A stretch of 64,000 bases of DNA from Euglena gracilis (taxonomy: Eukaryota; Euglenida; Euglenophyceae; Euglenales), in the NCBI GenBank assembly GCA_039621445.1, contig CP154954.1, positions 60,260,168 through 60,324,167 of the forward strand, given 5' to 3'. Both the position numbers and the translations under genes were made by a program. Below, piece by piece: positions 1-12,574 of this stretch. Position 1 is the first letter of the stretch. The number at the start of each line of letters is the position of its first letter. The notes beneath the pieces are model-generated. The model was not told the DNA's origin. It made no database searches and was given only the letters and a program-made list of their open reading frames with translations.

Positions 1-1938
1 ACATAGACACAAGGAAGAAGGAGAAGGGCAAATTGGATCAAAGAAAGAATGCTTAAGCTGATTTTTATAGGTCTCACTATTCTATGTGACATCTGCAAGC
101 ATGTTTAAACAATAGCCGAAATGTGAAAATTAATGGAATTTCAGTTACATCTTTATTGTCAAACCATTGCAGTTTTATGGTGAAACTGCAATGGTACAGT
201 TTTCCCATGACTGCACCATGGCAATTTTAAAATGTAACTTTACTGTACAGTTTACATGGTTAGAGTCAAAATGTCTGGGAAAATTAGAAAACCATACTCA
301 AGAAATGAAAATAGAACCGAATAATCTTGGAATTAACATAAAGTGGGCCGACAGTTTATCTTCATGGCCCAAATCAATGCCCAAATCTGAATCCAAAACA
401 CTCACAACTGGAGCCCAGTAGAAGGGCTGTAAAACCGTCATTCCGCACCATCAGTAACGGTAACCATCCAGGGGGGCCCTGGGCGAGATTCAGAGAGCCC
501 ATCCAACTCAAGGGAAATGCTAGCCACAGCCATGCGTGTTCGACTGGAGTGTTAGAATCCAGGAGGAGCCTGGCCTTCGCCAACGGTTTCATCCCGCCCT
601 TTGAGACAGGATGGGGAAAATGAGGAAGATCCTTCTTTGGGCGGTGAGCGGTGGAATTGCTTGGGGAGCTTCAGCAGCGGTGAATCTGGCGGTGATCACA
701 CGAAAGGCTGGCAGCGGGGCTCAAAGTGCTTGCTGTTGGGCTTCCAATACTTCGCAGGCAGGTCGGACAACGTCGCGCGGTAGTCGAACACCAGAAATGT
801 GCGGTGCGGAGTGAAGCAATGCCAAGAGCGGAGTGCAGCAACATATCAGATGGGGAAAATCTCAAGAAGGCAACACCCAGATGAAATCCTCCCATCCCCA
901 TCAGCTGGCAATAAATAAAGGGGGTTCCAGGATCAAAATAGAACAAATGCTCACTCAGGGGACAAAAAAAAATCAAAAAAGAGATCAGAAGCTGGCCTAT
1001 GTGTGCGTCAAATGCACGAAAGAATTGGATGTGGCGGACTTTACACTTTCTCATGCATTTAAACTGAAAATTTCACAAAAAAAAAACTCATTCAATGCCA
1101 TTGTTGTCCTTTTGAGAGCAATGTCTTCAAACAATCAGATGCACTCCCACCAAAGGCGGTAGATCGAGGAAGGCTTCAATGTCAAGGAAAATGGCGAAGA
1201 GATCTGCAGTCGGGAGCATTGCAGATGAATTGGCCATACAAATCCTTCAACAAGTAAGGGGGGTACTGCAAAAAAATTGTTGTCATTGTTGTCATTGTTG
1301 TCAATCACTCCCTTGAAAAAGGAGTTGCAAGTAGGCCATCATCCACCAGAAGGTTGAATGGTCGGGGCAGAAGTGAACACGAGTCTTTGTAGCATAGGGA
1401 TGTCTTGCTGAGAACTACCAAGATACTCTGACGAAACTCTGAAAGATGCAAAACTTCGGGCAAAAACCAAGGGCTTGAAGATGTTTTGCAAGGTTCTGTC
1501 CTTGCCCCCCGTGGGAGAGGAGTAACTTTCCATTTTCAAAAAAAAACAGCAAGTTTTTGAAAACCAACCAGTCAGTTTGGGCTCGGACCAAAATGGCCCA
1601 AATTTAATTGATTTGGTTTGTTTCTTTCAAAAAAAATTGTGGCACTTTTCCAAGTGGGTCAGAACCCCACCAGGATGGGAGGGGGGTGTTCGACCCGCCC
1701 CCATCCACCACCTACGGGATTTCGGGGACTCCTATACAGCCCTGCTGGAGAAGGGGTCCGAAACCCAAAGCCAGCCAACATCGAAAAAACCAGTCAGCCC
1801 CTCCCCCCCCCCCCGATATTGAGGAAGACACAGACTGAGCAAGGTTTGGTTCTGACAGTACTCCTCAAAGCGGGTAAATGAGGAATGAAGAGGATGTTGT
1901 GGTGTAAAATCAACACGACGAAGATAGGGGGTGTGATC
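1..1938. other. Mostly non-coding, no firm gene
   Basis: Unique-looking AT-rich sequence up to about 440, a more GC-balanced stretch from 440 to 830, then AT-rich again. No reading frame is long enough or family-like enough to call. The best candidate is a weak minus-strand exon-like stretch listed separately. A C-run and a G-run occur near 1680-1815. I see no RNA gene. Confidence 0.5.
696..797 (-). CDS. Possible exon, unrecognised
   Basis: A 33-codon open stretch on the minus strand reads FLVFDYRATLSDLPAKYW and continues with KPNSKHFEPRCQPFV before a stop. Its composition (balanced, aromatic and charged residues, no low complexity) is more protein-like than its surroundings, and the local GC content is higher than in the flanking AT-rich DNA. 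I do not recognise the family. No splice junctions or neighbouring exons could be fixed, so it may be chance. Low confidence. Confidence 0.15.
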   Translation of the reverse strand, partial: FLVFDYRATLSDLPAKYWKPNSKHFEPRCQPFV

Positions 1939-2750
1939 CACAGTTGGCAGCTTGTTTTTTGGGACGCTGATTTTTTTTATTTTAACAATTTTTTTTTGAA
2001 AAAAACGCCGAGGTTTTGCACAGAAAAAAATTCTGAACGCATATTTTTCAATCATTTTTGGCAACTTCTAACCCCCCCCCCAAAAAAATAAGACCCGGGT
2101 CTTATTTTGGGGTCCGTTGCTGGAAGTCTCCAGAGAGGGTCTTATTTGGGGGGGGTCTTACTTTTGGATTTTTCCTTGACCGACCCTGGACCCATTTTTC
2201 AGGTCCCCAAGAGAACTAAAATTTTTCCTTTGGCGCTTCGCGCCATGTGTAAATTGGTGTAAATTGACATTCAGCACGTTTTTGGCACTTCAAAAAATCG
2301 GAAAATTTTTGAAATTTCATCATTTTTGTGCATGAAAATTGGGTTTTTGGTAATTTTTTAGGGAAAATTTTCACCGTCCCCAGCGCTTCGCGCCATCAGG
2401 GGGGGGGTCTTATTTATGGGGGGTCTTATTTTTGGGGAGGTCTTATTTTGGGGGGGTTCTGTTTTGGGGGGGGGGGGCGGTTGGGGGGGGGGGTTAGGTC
2501 ATTTCTGCCAAAAAAAATTCCTTCCTCAAAAAAATGTTAAAAAAATCATAAAATTGCATTTTTTTTGCATTTTGGGGACGTTTTTGAACATTTTTTGGCA
2601 GTTTTTGAACTTGGTGAAATTCGAAGTATGGTTTGGGTGTTTGATAACGAGTTTTTCTTAATGAAATACCCCTCTTGTTTTTTTGATGCTTTTTTACGTT
2701 TTTTTTTGTTGTTTTGTTTTCTTTTTTGATAAAAAAAAACGCCAACTATG
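1939..2750. mobile_element. TIR element, CATAG family, copy 1 (812 bp)
   Basis: The left end CACAGTTGGC (1939-1948) is nearly the reverse complement of the right end GCCAACTATG (2741-2750). The element is flanked by a perfect 8-bp direct repeat GTGTGATC (1931-1938 and 2751-2758), the expected target-site duplication. The interior is T-rich and holds a block (about 2068-2500) dominated by GGTCTTATTTTGGGG-type units and GCGCTTCGCGCC palindromes, probably a second element inserted in it. No transposase is encoded. An 8-bp duplication fits hAT-type mobilisation (inference). Related copies lie at 32017-32428 and 48205-48634. Confidence 0.85.
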
Positions 2751-3289
2751 GTGTGATCCCGTGCCCGATGTCCCCCCCCCCCGTGTCCCCCCAGGAGAAA
2801 CATGCCCCTTTGGATATGTTCTCGCCAAAAAACCTCAATTTTTTGGTGATATCCTTCACTTTGTGCTCACAATGTTTGCAAAGCAAGCGAGAGAGGTCTA
2901 GAGTCCAAGACACGGTGTCCCTCCGATGTCCCCCCCCCGTGTCCCCCCCTCGGGGTGGTTGGTCAAAAATGGAAAAGGCCTCAGGCTTCAGGCTGATGAC
3001 TTCATCATGCTTGCACCAGGATTTTTCAGGGAAAAAATTAGGCAGTGGAAACCTCCTGTTGATTGATGGGAAGGTACAACTTCAAAAAGAGGGCTCTTGC
3101 ATCAGTGCAGCTTGCTGGTTGAAAATTTTGCATACATTTTAAAAGGTGAATCACAAAATAATTCCTCATTGACGTCACCCCCCTTTTTAAGGCAAATTTC
3201 CTTTACAACGCTAAAAAAAAAGGGCCCAGATAACCTGGCAGTGGGCAGGGTCAAAAGCCAGTTCCAATGACCTGGCGCCCGCCAGGCTA

Positions 3290-3525
3290 TTTGGGGGGGG
3301 GTAGATTCCCCCAATCGGAGGGAAGGCAGTCGAGTTCGGGTCCCAACCCCCCCCCTGTCTGGTTGAGTTTGGACAGGGGGTCCCCCCCCCGCCCTGTGCC
3401 TGGGCTCCCCCCTTGTGCTTGGCCAGTCCAGACCCGGACCCCCCCCTCGAACTCGACCGGTCCGGTTGAGTTCGCAACTCGACAGGGGGGTCCCGCGGGA
3501 CCCCCCCCCCCTGTGCTTGGGCACC
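3290..3525. repeat. Poly-G/poly-C block with GGGGTCCC palindromes
   Basis: Alternating G and C runs with short palindromic units such as GGTCCCGCGGGACC. Frames open on both strands here are by-products of the homopolymers. Confidence 0.5.
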
Positions 3526-3746
3526 ATCAATCTCGCTTTTTGAGCGTTGCGTGTTCAGATTCATGATGTTCATATTTGAGCAAAGAGCTTGTGAGGAATG
3601 TGAACTCCTGGCAGTGATTCTTGAGGCAGGACTTGTCCTCCAACTCGGGCAAAAACCACCGTATACGTGTCGGAAAGAGCACCAACAACGAGGCATTTTG
3701 GCCCACACCCTCTCATCAATGTTCTTCGACAAAACAATCTTGCTAG

Positions 3747-4184
3747 CAGGGGGGGGGATGCAACTGGGCCCTTCAAATTATGCAAGTCAAAAAAATGCAA
3801 AAAAAATGCAAAAAAAAATGCAAAAAAATGCAAAAAAATGCAACTTGCATGAAAACCCTGAGAAAAAGCTGGAATATAACAGAGTTTTGCTGCCAAAGAT
3901 CAAAAAAAATTTCCAAGGCAAAATATTTTATGCAAAAAATGCAAAAAAAATGCAAAAAAATCCATACATATGGCAACCAACAACAAAATTTTTTTCCAGG
4001 GCAAAATATTTTATGTAGAAAATGCAAAAATATGCAAAAAAATTCAAACATATGGCAACCAACTACAAAAAAATTTTCCGGGGAAAATATTTTATGCAAA
4101 AAAATGCAAAAAAATGCAAATTTCGGGAAAAGCCGATTATGCAAAAAAAATGCAAATTATGCAAGTTGCATTCCCCCCCCCCTG
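3747..4184. mobile_element. CAGGG-ended TIR element, copy 1 (438 bp)
   Basis: Begins CAGGGGGGGGATGCAACT and ends with the complement (AGTTGCAT, a C-run, then CTG). It is flanked by a perfect 7-bp direct repeat TTGCTAG (3740-3746 and 4185-4191). The interior is made almost wholly of ATGCAAAAAA units and has no coding capacity. The CAGGG terminus is typical of hAT elements (family knowledge). A sister with the same architecture sits at 23643-24001. Confidence 0.85.
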
Positions 4185-4469
4185 TTGCTAGTCGCCTCCC
4201 ATATGACACAATGAACCTCAACTTCAAGGTTGCTGCCTCTGGTGGGCGAAGTCGCACCACATGACAGAGCTCCTGAATCACGGCGCGCTCGAACCTGCAA
4301 GCATGTTGTTGTTGAAGGAGTTTCAGAAGTAGAAAAAGTAGTGTGGAAAGAAAGCGACTTCCTTCTCATCAATTCATGAGGAATACACTGAAAGAGGAGA
4401 GGGTTGCGTGTTGCTGTAGAAAAGCAAACCGGGGGGGTCTACCGCAAAAATGGAATCCTGCACTGGAGG

Positions 4470-4755
4470 TTACCTGCCGGAGGCTCCAGGGAGGCTCCAG
4501 GGAGGCTCCAGGGAGGCTCCAGGGAGGCTCCAGGGAGGCTCCAGGGAGGCTCCGGGGAGGCTTAGGTAACCAGCCTCCCTGGAGCCTCCTTTTTAGGGAG
4601 CCTCCAGGAGGCTCCAGGGAGGCTCCAGGGAGGCTCAGGTAACCAGCCTCCAGGGAGGCTCCCTTTTAGGGAGCCTCCAGGATGCTCCAGGGAGGCTCCA
4701 GGGAGGCTCAGGTAACCAGCCTCCCTGGAGGCTCCAGGGAGGCTCGGGTTACCAG
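4470..4755. repeat. 11-bp GAGGCTCCAGG tandem array, copy 1
   Basis: About twenty near-perfect copies of an 11-bp unit, broken up by the inverted form CAGCCTCC and by GGTAACC punctuation. The array folds into several alternative hairpins. Its borders are TTACCTG on the left and GGTTACC on the right, so it is framed by inverted ends. The same structure occurs at 20165-20415. Confidence 0.85.
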
Positions 4756-4929
4756 TTTTGTGCACAGGCCGACAATGGGATAAATCGTGGGCCGTGATAC
4801 AATTGGTGGTGTTGTAGACTCGAAATGCATGAATCAGCAGTTACTCGCCGGGGATGTGACATGGCAGGCACGGCGAGGCACAAGAAGAAGAGACGTGAAA
4901 CATCTGGACAACGTCTGCATCTTGAACAG

Positions 4930-6075
4930 CATCCAATCTTGTCCGGTGTCTGAATCTTGTCCAATATCAACGTCTTGTCCAGTATTTGCATATTGTGTGG
5001 TCTCTGCACCTTGTCCAGCATGTACATCTTGTCCAACATCTGCATCTGGTCCAATATGTGCATCCACTGCATCTTGTCCAGCATATGCATCTTGTCCAGC
5101 ATCCGCATCTTGTCCAGCATCTGCAACCACTGCATGTTGTCCAGCATCTGCATCTTTTCCAACATCTACAACCAATACATCTTGTCTAGCATTTGCATGT
5201 TGTCCAAGGAACTGTGATTGAAGCTCTGCGAACTGGTTTGCAGCAAGAACATTTCTGATGTTGTTGTTCTGGAGTTCTGAGATTTTCTTTTTGGCTAATT
5301 TCAACATCTGCATCTTGTCCAGCATCTGCATTTTGTCCAGCATCTGCATCTTGTCCAGCATCTCCGTCCACTGCATTTTGTCCAACATCTGCATCTTGTC
5401 CAGCATCTGCATCCACGACATCTTGTCCAGCATCTGCATCTTGTGCAACATTTGCATTTTGTCTAGCATCTGCATCTCATCTAGGATCTACGGCCACGAC
5501 ATCTTGTCCTGCATCTGCATCTTGTCCAGCGTCTGCATTTTGTCCAGCATCTGCATCTCGTCCAGTGCCTGCGTCCACTGCATTTTGTCCAGCATCTGCA
5601 TCTTGTCCAGCATCTGCGTCCACGACATGTTGTCCTGCATCTGCATCTTGTCCGGCGTCTGCATTTTGTCCAGCATCTGCATCTCGTCCAGCATCTGCAA
5701 CCACTGCATCTTGTCCGGCGTTTGCATCTTGTCCAGCGTCTGCATTTCGTCCAGCATCTGCATCTTGTCCAGCATCTACGTGCACGACATCTTGTCCAGC
5801 TGCATCCTGTCCAGCGTCTGCATTTTGTCCAGCATCTGCATCTCGTCCAGTATCTCCGTCCACTGCATTTTGTCGAGCATCTGCATCTTGTCCAGCATCT
5901 CCGTCCACTGCATTTTGTCCAACATCTGCATCTTGTCCAGCATCTGCATCCACGACATCTTGTCCAGCATCTGCATCTTGTGCAGCGTTTGCATTTTGTC
6001 TAGCATCTGCATCTCATCTAGGATCTACGGCCACGACATCTTGTCCTGCATCTGCATCTTGTACAGCGTCTGTAT
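4930..6075. repeat. 18-bp minisatellite (CATCTTGTCCAGCATCTG)
   Basis: Roughly sixty tandem 18-bp units with point variants. Because 18 is a multiple of three and the unit lacks stops in most frames, long frames arise on both strands. The + strand reads as Cys/Ile/Ser-rich hexapeptides; the minus strand reads as MQMLDK hexapeptides in one frame and ADAGQD in another. Around 5215-5300 a non-repeat island reads, on the minus strand, as a Lys/Leu/Gln-rich helical stretch (LAKKKISELQNNN). Whether any frame is translated cannot be decided, and stops interrupt the MQMLDK frame near 5775 and 5487. Confidence 0.9.
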
Positions 6076-6509
6076 TTTGACCCAAATTAGCCCATTATTT
6101 GCCCAAATCAATGCAAATTAGCCGAAATTAGCAAACAAAACAAAACCATTTTGCCAAAAAGCCAAGATGGGTGAAATGGGAGGCTGGGAGGCAACATAGA
6201 GCTTAATTGAAGCCAAAAATGACTTTATTCGGCCAGAATTGTACCTAATTATTTGCCGTGCAAAAAAAGGGTCATGTGAACTCCAAAATGGTTGTTTGTT
6301 TTGGACTATTTCCCGGGGGTCAGGGGGAAGGGGAGGGACAGGACGTGGCAGCCTGGGGGTAGGGGACCTATCGGCCAGCCCGTCCCCCCGCCCCCCTCGC
6401 CCCCCCCCCCGCCCCCCCGTTGCGAGTCGCTACACACTCACCTCAGAGTTTGTTCCAGTGTGAACCAGCCCTTACACTTGACGGGCTGGGCCAGAGTGTG
6501 AACGCTCCA

Positions 6510-6895
6510 AACCTTTTCTCCGCACACGGCCCTCCTGTGCCCCCCCCCGCCCGACACAATCGCTCGAGACGACACTTTCCACCCGATGGTTGTCAGTAAT
6601 ATTTTATGACCCCCAACGTGGTCACTATTTTGTCTCGCTGCACCTCCCCGGCCCACATCACTTCAATCCGCCTCAGTCATCTGGGGCGGCGGGTCAAAAG
6701 TGTGACGCCCAACCCTTTTACTCCTCACACGTCTCCTCCTGTGCCCCCCCCCCCCCCGCACGACACAATGCGCGAGACGACAAGTTCACCCGATGTTGTA
6801 TAATATGTTATGACCCCCCAACGTGGTCAGCTATTTTGTCCGGTGAACCTCCCCGGCCCACATCACTTCAATCCCCTCAGTCTCTTGGCTGCTTT
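6510..6895. repeat. Two direct copies of a ~190-bp unit
   Basis: The stretch containing CGACACAAT, CACCCGATG, CCCCCAACGTGGTCA and CGGCCCACATCACTTCAATCC appears twice, first at about 6545-6700 and again at about 6760-6890. It is a diverged tandem duplication. No coding potential is evident. Confidence 0.7.
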
Positions 6896-7044
6896 TCAAA
6901 ATACGTAACCACACCCTGGCTTATCATAAGGGGTGAAATGCGCCAACCCCTGTAACGTCATTACCCCCGAGACGGCTCTCAGAAACCAGCGACCCCCCCC
7001 CCCCGGCTTTTATCCCGCCACCCCGCCCCCCCGTGGGTGGGCTG

Positions 7045-7960
7045 CGCTGTCTCTTCACTCGGTCCACCGCGGCCGTCGACCTGGCCTTGTTCCCTCGGTC
7101 CACCGCGGCCGTCGACCTGGCGTTGTTCCCTCGGTCCACCGCGGCCGGCGACCTGGCGGTGTTTCGACCTGGCGTTGTTCCCTCGGTCCACCGCGGCCGT
7201 CGACCTGGCGTTGTTCCCTCGGTCCACCGCGGCCGTCGACCTGGCGTTGTTCCCTCGGTCCACCGCGGCCGTCGACCTGGCGTTGTTCCCTCGGTCCACC
7301 GCGGCCGTCGACCTGGCGTTGTTCCCGTTCCCTCGGTCCACCGCGGCCGTCGACCTGGCGTTGTTCCCAATCGGTTGCCACCGCGGCCCGTCGACCTGGC
7401 GTTCGGTTCCCTGCCCTTTCGGTCCTGGCCTTGTTCCTCGGTCCACGCGGCCGGTCGACATGGCGTTGTTCCCTCGGTCCACCGCGGAGCGACCTGGCGT
7501 AGTTCCCTGGCGTGTTTCCCCCGGTCGGTCCACCGCGGGCCGTCGACCTTGGCGTTGTTCCCTCCCCTTCCCTCGGGTCCACACCGCGTCCGTCGACTTG
7601 GCGCTGTTGCCTCCTTCCACCCCGGCCGTCGACCTGGCGTTGTTCCCTCGGTCCACCGCGGCCGTCGACCTGGCCTTGTTCCCTCGGTCCACCGCGGCCG
7701 TCGACCTGGCCTTGTTCCCTCGGTCCACCGCGGCCGTCGACCTGGCCTTGTTCCCTCGGTCCACCGCGGCCGTCGACCTGGCCTTGTTCCCGCGGTCCAC
7801 CGCGTTTTTTTTGCTCTTTTTTTTTTTTTTTTTTTGTTTGTTCCCGTCGACCTGGCCTTGTTTACCCTCGGTCCCGCTTCTTCCCGGGGGGGGGGGGAAA
7901 CCGTTGTTGGTTCTTCTTACTTTCGGTCCATCGCGGCCGTCGACCTGCCTGACCGACCCG
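7045..7960. repeat. 35-bp minisatellite (CGGTCCACCGCGGCCGTCGA)
   Basis: About twenty-five units of 35 bp, each holding the palindromes CCGCGG and GTCGAC. The frames are open on both strands because the unit lacks stops, giving Arg/Pro/Ser-rich hypothetical peptides that I do not consider genes. The array has a degenerate middle (7360-7620) and a T-run interruption at about 7806-7835. A shorter second array lies at 18770-18925. Confidence 0.9.
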
Positions 7961-7964
7961 TCCC

Positions 7965-9055
7965 CCTTCCCCTTGGGCAAAAGTGGGTGGGTCCCCCGGG
8001 ACCCCCCCCCCTCCCCTCACCCTAGGGGCCAGCCCCCACCAGTGAGTTGGCCGCCGACCCCACCCCCTGCCCGCCCCCTCGTCTAGCACCCAGGAACCCT
8101 GCCCCGGCTCTGCCTCCACCTATTGCCCTCCCCGCCCACCCACCCACCCACCACCCATGAACCCTGCTTTTCTAATTAGTTGGGAAACTTTATCTCCCCG
8201 CATCACTGGTTGGTTTCTTGTTGTTTCCGTGTGACCATCCTCACGCATATGACCATTTATTTGCATCCCTGGCCCGAACTTTACCTACAAATGATATCCC
8301 ATTTTCTCAGTCACATACACAGGTCAGCCAGTGTACACCAGTGGGGCACTTTTGGTTCAATATGAGCCTCCAGATCCCTCAATTGAAACGCACTATACGG
8401 CGCACATCTACAAAGACTAATTCAGCCGGCATTTTTTCCAGCCAGCTGGCTAGAATCCCCCTGGGGGGACAAAGCACTGGATTCTTTTTGAATATAAGCG
8501 AGAAAGACCCCTCCCCAGTGCAGTTTCCACCCTGTCCACACTGGCCTTGTCCATCCAGCGGCGCCCGTGTATGTAACGACGTCCGGGCCCAGCCCCAACC
8601 CGTGTCGACAGACCAGGGACTAGGACTGACTAACCAGGCCCCGCAGCGGCCTGGTTTTTCTCGCTGCACCCAAGACAACACGCTTGTCCTGCCGTCTGGC
8701 AGAACCAGGGCCCCAGAGGGGGTAGCATGCGCACCCCCCCCCTGATTCAAGGCACCGCCGGAAACTCACCAACACTCCCCGGTCACCCCTCCGCCCAAGT
8801 CGCCCCCTAAACCCGACCCCCCACTTATAACCCCCCATCCTGTAACCCCCCCTATTCATCCTAACCCTGCCCTACCCTAACCTACCCTAACCCCGCCCCT
8901 CGGGCCCAACCACTAAACCGTGATTTATCATCCCACCCCCGGAAGCCATGAGAAGGCAAAGAGAACCGCCAAGGCTAAAACCCCCCACTTATAGCCCCCC
9001 CCTCGGGGTCAACCACTGAACAGGATCCTATGACCCCCCGGGGGGTTACAGGTGA
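7965..9055. other. No gene seen; C-rich intergenic DNA
   Basis: C-rich spacer with telomere-like CCCTAACC motifs at about 8857-8897 (short and imperfect, so not a telomere). Open frames here show no protein-like composition. Confidence 0.5.
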
Positions 9056-12000
9056 GGGGGGTTTTATCTACCCCAGCTGGCAACCCTGGCCCCACCCCCT
9101 ACTGACTCCAGCCGACATCCCCGACCCGCCCCCGACCTACCCCGGCCGGCAGCCCCGGCCCCGCCCCCTACCGACTCCAGCCGACATATCCGACCCGCCC
9201 CCGACCTACCCCAGCCGGCAGCCCCGGCCCTGCCCCCTATCTACTCCGACTGGCAACCCCGGCCCCGCCCCCTACTGACTCCAGCCGGCAGCCCCGGCCC
9301 CGCCCCCTACCGACTCCGACTGGCAGCCCCGGCCCAGCCCCCTACCAACTCCAGCCGACATCCCCGACCCGCCCCCGACCTACCCCAGCCGGCAGCCCCG
9401 GCCCCGCCGCCTACCTACCCCAAGCCCCCCGGCCCCCCCCCCTACTGACTCCAGCCGTCAGCCCCGGCCCCGACCTCTACGACTGCAGCCGGCATACCCG
9501 ACCCGCCCCCTACCAACACCAGCCAACATCCCCGACCCGCCCCCCACCTACCCCAGACCGCAGCCACGGCCCCGACCCCTACCTAATTCCAGCCCACATC
9601 CCCGACCCGCCCCTTACCTACCCCCGCCGGCAGCCCCTGGCCTGCCCCCTACCGACTCCAGCCGGTAGCCCCAGCCACGCCCCCTACTGACTACAGCCGA
9701 CATCCCCGACCCGCCCCGGACCTACCCCAGCCGGCAGCCCCGGCCCCGCCCCCTACCGACTCCAGCCGGCAGCAGGCCCCGCCCCCTACCGACTCCAGCC
9801 GGCATCCCCGACCCGCCCTACCCCAGCCGGCAACCCCGGCCCCGCCCCCTACCGACTCCAGCCGACATCCCCGACCCGCCCCTTACCTACTCCAACTGGC
9901 AGCCCCTGGCCCGCCCACTACCTATCCCAGCCGGCAGCCCCTGGTCCGCCCCCTCCCGACTGCAGCCGACACACCCGACCCGCCCCCTCCCAAACCAGCC
10001 AACATCCCCGACCCGCCCCCGACCTACCCCAGCCGGCAGCCCCGGCCCCGCCCCCTACCAATTCCAGCTGACATATCCGACCCGCCCCCGACCTACCCCA
10101 GCCGGCTGCCCCGGCCCTGCCCCCTACCGACTCCAGCCGGCAGTCCCAGCCACGCCCCCTACCGACTACAGCCGACACCCCTGGCCCGCCCACTACCTAT
10201 CCCAGCCGGCAGCCCCGACCCGCCCCCTACCTACTCCGACTGGCAGCCCCTGGCCCGCCCCCTACCGACTCCAGCCGACATTTCCGACCCGCCCCCGACC
10301 TCCCCCCGCCAGCAGCCCCCGCCCCGCCCCCTACCTCCCCCAGCCGGCAACCCCGGTCCCGCCCCCTGCCGCCTCCAGCCGACATCCCCAACCCGCCCCT
10401 TACCGACTCCAACTGGCAGCCCCTGGCCCGCCCACTACCGACTCCAGCCGGCAGCCCCGGCCCCGCCCCCTACCGACTCCAGCTGACATCCCCGACCCGC
10501 CCTACCCCAGCCGGCAACCCCGGCCCCGCCCCCTACCAACTCCAGCCGACATTCCCGACCCGCCCCCTACCTACCCCAGCCGGCAACCCCGGTCCCGCCC
10601 CCTACCGACTCCAGCCGACATCCCCAACCCGCCCCTTACCGACTCCAACTGGCAGCCCCTGGCCCGCCCACTACCTATCCCAGCCGGCAGCCCCGGCCCC
10701 GCCCCCTACCGACTCCAGCCGGCAGCCCCGGCCCCGCCCCCTACCGACTCCAGCCGACATCCCCGACCCGCCCTACCCCAGCCGGCAACCCCGGCCCCGC
10801 CCCCTACCGACTCCAGCCGACATCCCCGACCCGCCCCTTACCTACTCCAACTGGCAGCCCCTGGCCCGCCCACTACCTATCCCAGCCGGCAGCCCCGGCC
10901 CCGCCCCCTACTGACTCCAGCCGGCAGCCCCGGCCCCGACCTCTACCGACTGCAGCCGACACACCCGACCCGCCCCCTACCAACACCAGCCAACATCCCC
11001 GACCCGCCCCCGACCTACCCCAGCCGGCAGACCCGGCCCCGCCCCCTACCTAACCAGCCAACATCCCCGACCCGCCCCCGACCTACCCCAGCCGGCAGCC
11101 CCGGCCCTGCCCCCTACCGACTCCAGCCGGCAGCCCCAGCCACGCCCCCTACCGACTACAGCCGACACCCCCGACCCGCCCCCTACCTACCCCAGCCGGC
11201 AGCCCCGGCCCCGCCCCCTACCGACTCCAGCCGGCAGCCCCGGCCCCGCCCCCTACCGACTCCAGCCGACATCCCCGACCCGCACTACCCCAGCTGGCAA
11301 CCCCGGCCCCGCCCCCTACCGACTCCAGCCGACATCCCCGACCCGCCCCTTACCTACTCCAACTGGCAGCCCCTGGCCCGCCCACTACCTATCCCAGCCG
11401 GCAGCCCCGGCCCCGACCTCTACCAACTGCAGCCTACAAACCCGTCCCGCCCCCTACCAAACCAGCCAACATCCCCGACCCGCCCCCGACCTACCCCAGC
11501 CGGCAGCCCCGGCCCCGCCCCCTACCTAACCAGCCAACATCCCCGACCCGCCCCCGACCTACCCCAGCCGGCAGCCCCGACCCTGCCCCCTACCAATTCC
11601 AGCTGACATATCCGACCCGCCCCCGACCTACCCCAGCCGGCAGCCCCGGCCCTGCCCCCTACCGACTCCGACTGGCAGCCCCAGCCACGCCCCCTACCGA
11701 CTCCAGCCGACACCCCCGACCCGCCCCCTACCTACTCCGACTGGCAGCCCCTGGCCCGCCCCCTACCGACTCCAGCCGACATCCCCCACCCGCCCCCTAC
11801 CTACCCCAGCCGGCAACCCCAGTCCCGCCCCCTACCGACTCCAGCCGACATCCCCAACCCGCCCCTTACCGACTCCAACTGGCAGCCCCTGGCCCGCCCA
11901 CTACCTATCCCAGCCGGCAGCCCCGGCCCCGCCCCCTACCGACTCCAGCCGGCAGCCCCGGCCCCGCCCCCTACCGACTCCAGCCGACATCCCCGACCCG

Positions 12001-12560
12001 CCCCCTACCCCAGCCGGCAACCCCGGCCCCGCCCCCTACCGACTCCAGCCGACATCCCCGACCCGCCCCTTACCTACTCCAACTGGCAGCCCCTGGCCCG
12101 CCCACTACCTATCCCAGCCGGCAGCCCCGGCCCCGACCCCTACCGACTGCAGCCGACACACCCGACCCGCCCCCTACCAAACCAGCCAACATCCCCGACC
12201 CGCCCCCGACCTACCCCAGCCGGCAGCCCCGGCCCTGCCCCCTACCTACTCCGACTGGCAGCCCCGGCCCCGCCCGCTACTGACTCCAGCCGGCGGCCCC
12301 GGCCCCGCCCCCTACCAAATCCAGCCGACACCCCCGACACGCCCCCGACCAACTCCCGCCGCCCTCCCCGCCCCGCCCCCTACCTACCCCAGCCAGCAGC
12401 CCCGACCCGCCCCCTACCTCCGCCAGCCGGCAGCCCCTCCCCCGCCCCCTACCGACTCCAGCCGGCAGCCCCAGCCCCGCCCCCCGCCGACTCCGACTGG
12501 CAGCCCCGGCCCCGCCCCCTACCAAATCCAGCCGACATCCCCGACCCGCCCCCGACCTAC
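9056..12560. repeat. C-rich satellite, ~33-36-bp units
   Basis: More than 3.4 kb of tandem units built from CCAGCCGGCAGCCCCGG, CCCCGCCCCCTACCGACTC and CGACATCCCCGACCCGCC. Units of slightly different length alternate, and longer blocks of several units recur (for example the CAACTGGCAGCCCCTGGCC variant about every 200-400 bp), so a higher-order repeat is present. Strong C/G strand asymmetry throughout. The minus-strand Gly/Arg/Ala-rich frames are satellite by-products. Confidence 0.95.
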
Positions 12561-12574
12561 CCCAGCCAAATGAC

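Noticed and set aside
4930-6075. CRISPR-like regular repetition
   Set aside because: Units are contiguous with no unique spacers, in a eukaryotic context.
5258-6121. 287-codon Cys/Ile/Ser frame
   Set aside because: It follows the 18-bp minisatellite and is open in several frames at once; not listed as a gene.
6979-8086. Three overlapping frames of 330-350 codons
   Set aside because: All are translations of the 35-bp minisatellite, open on both strands because the unit lacks stops.
8857-8897. Telomere-like CCCTAACC repeats
   Set aside because: Only a few imperfect copies, internal to the sequence and grading into C-rich spacer.
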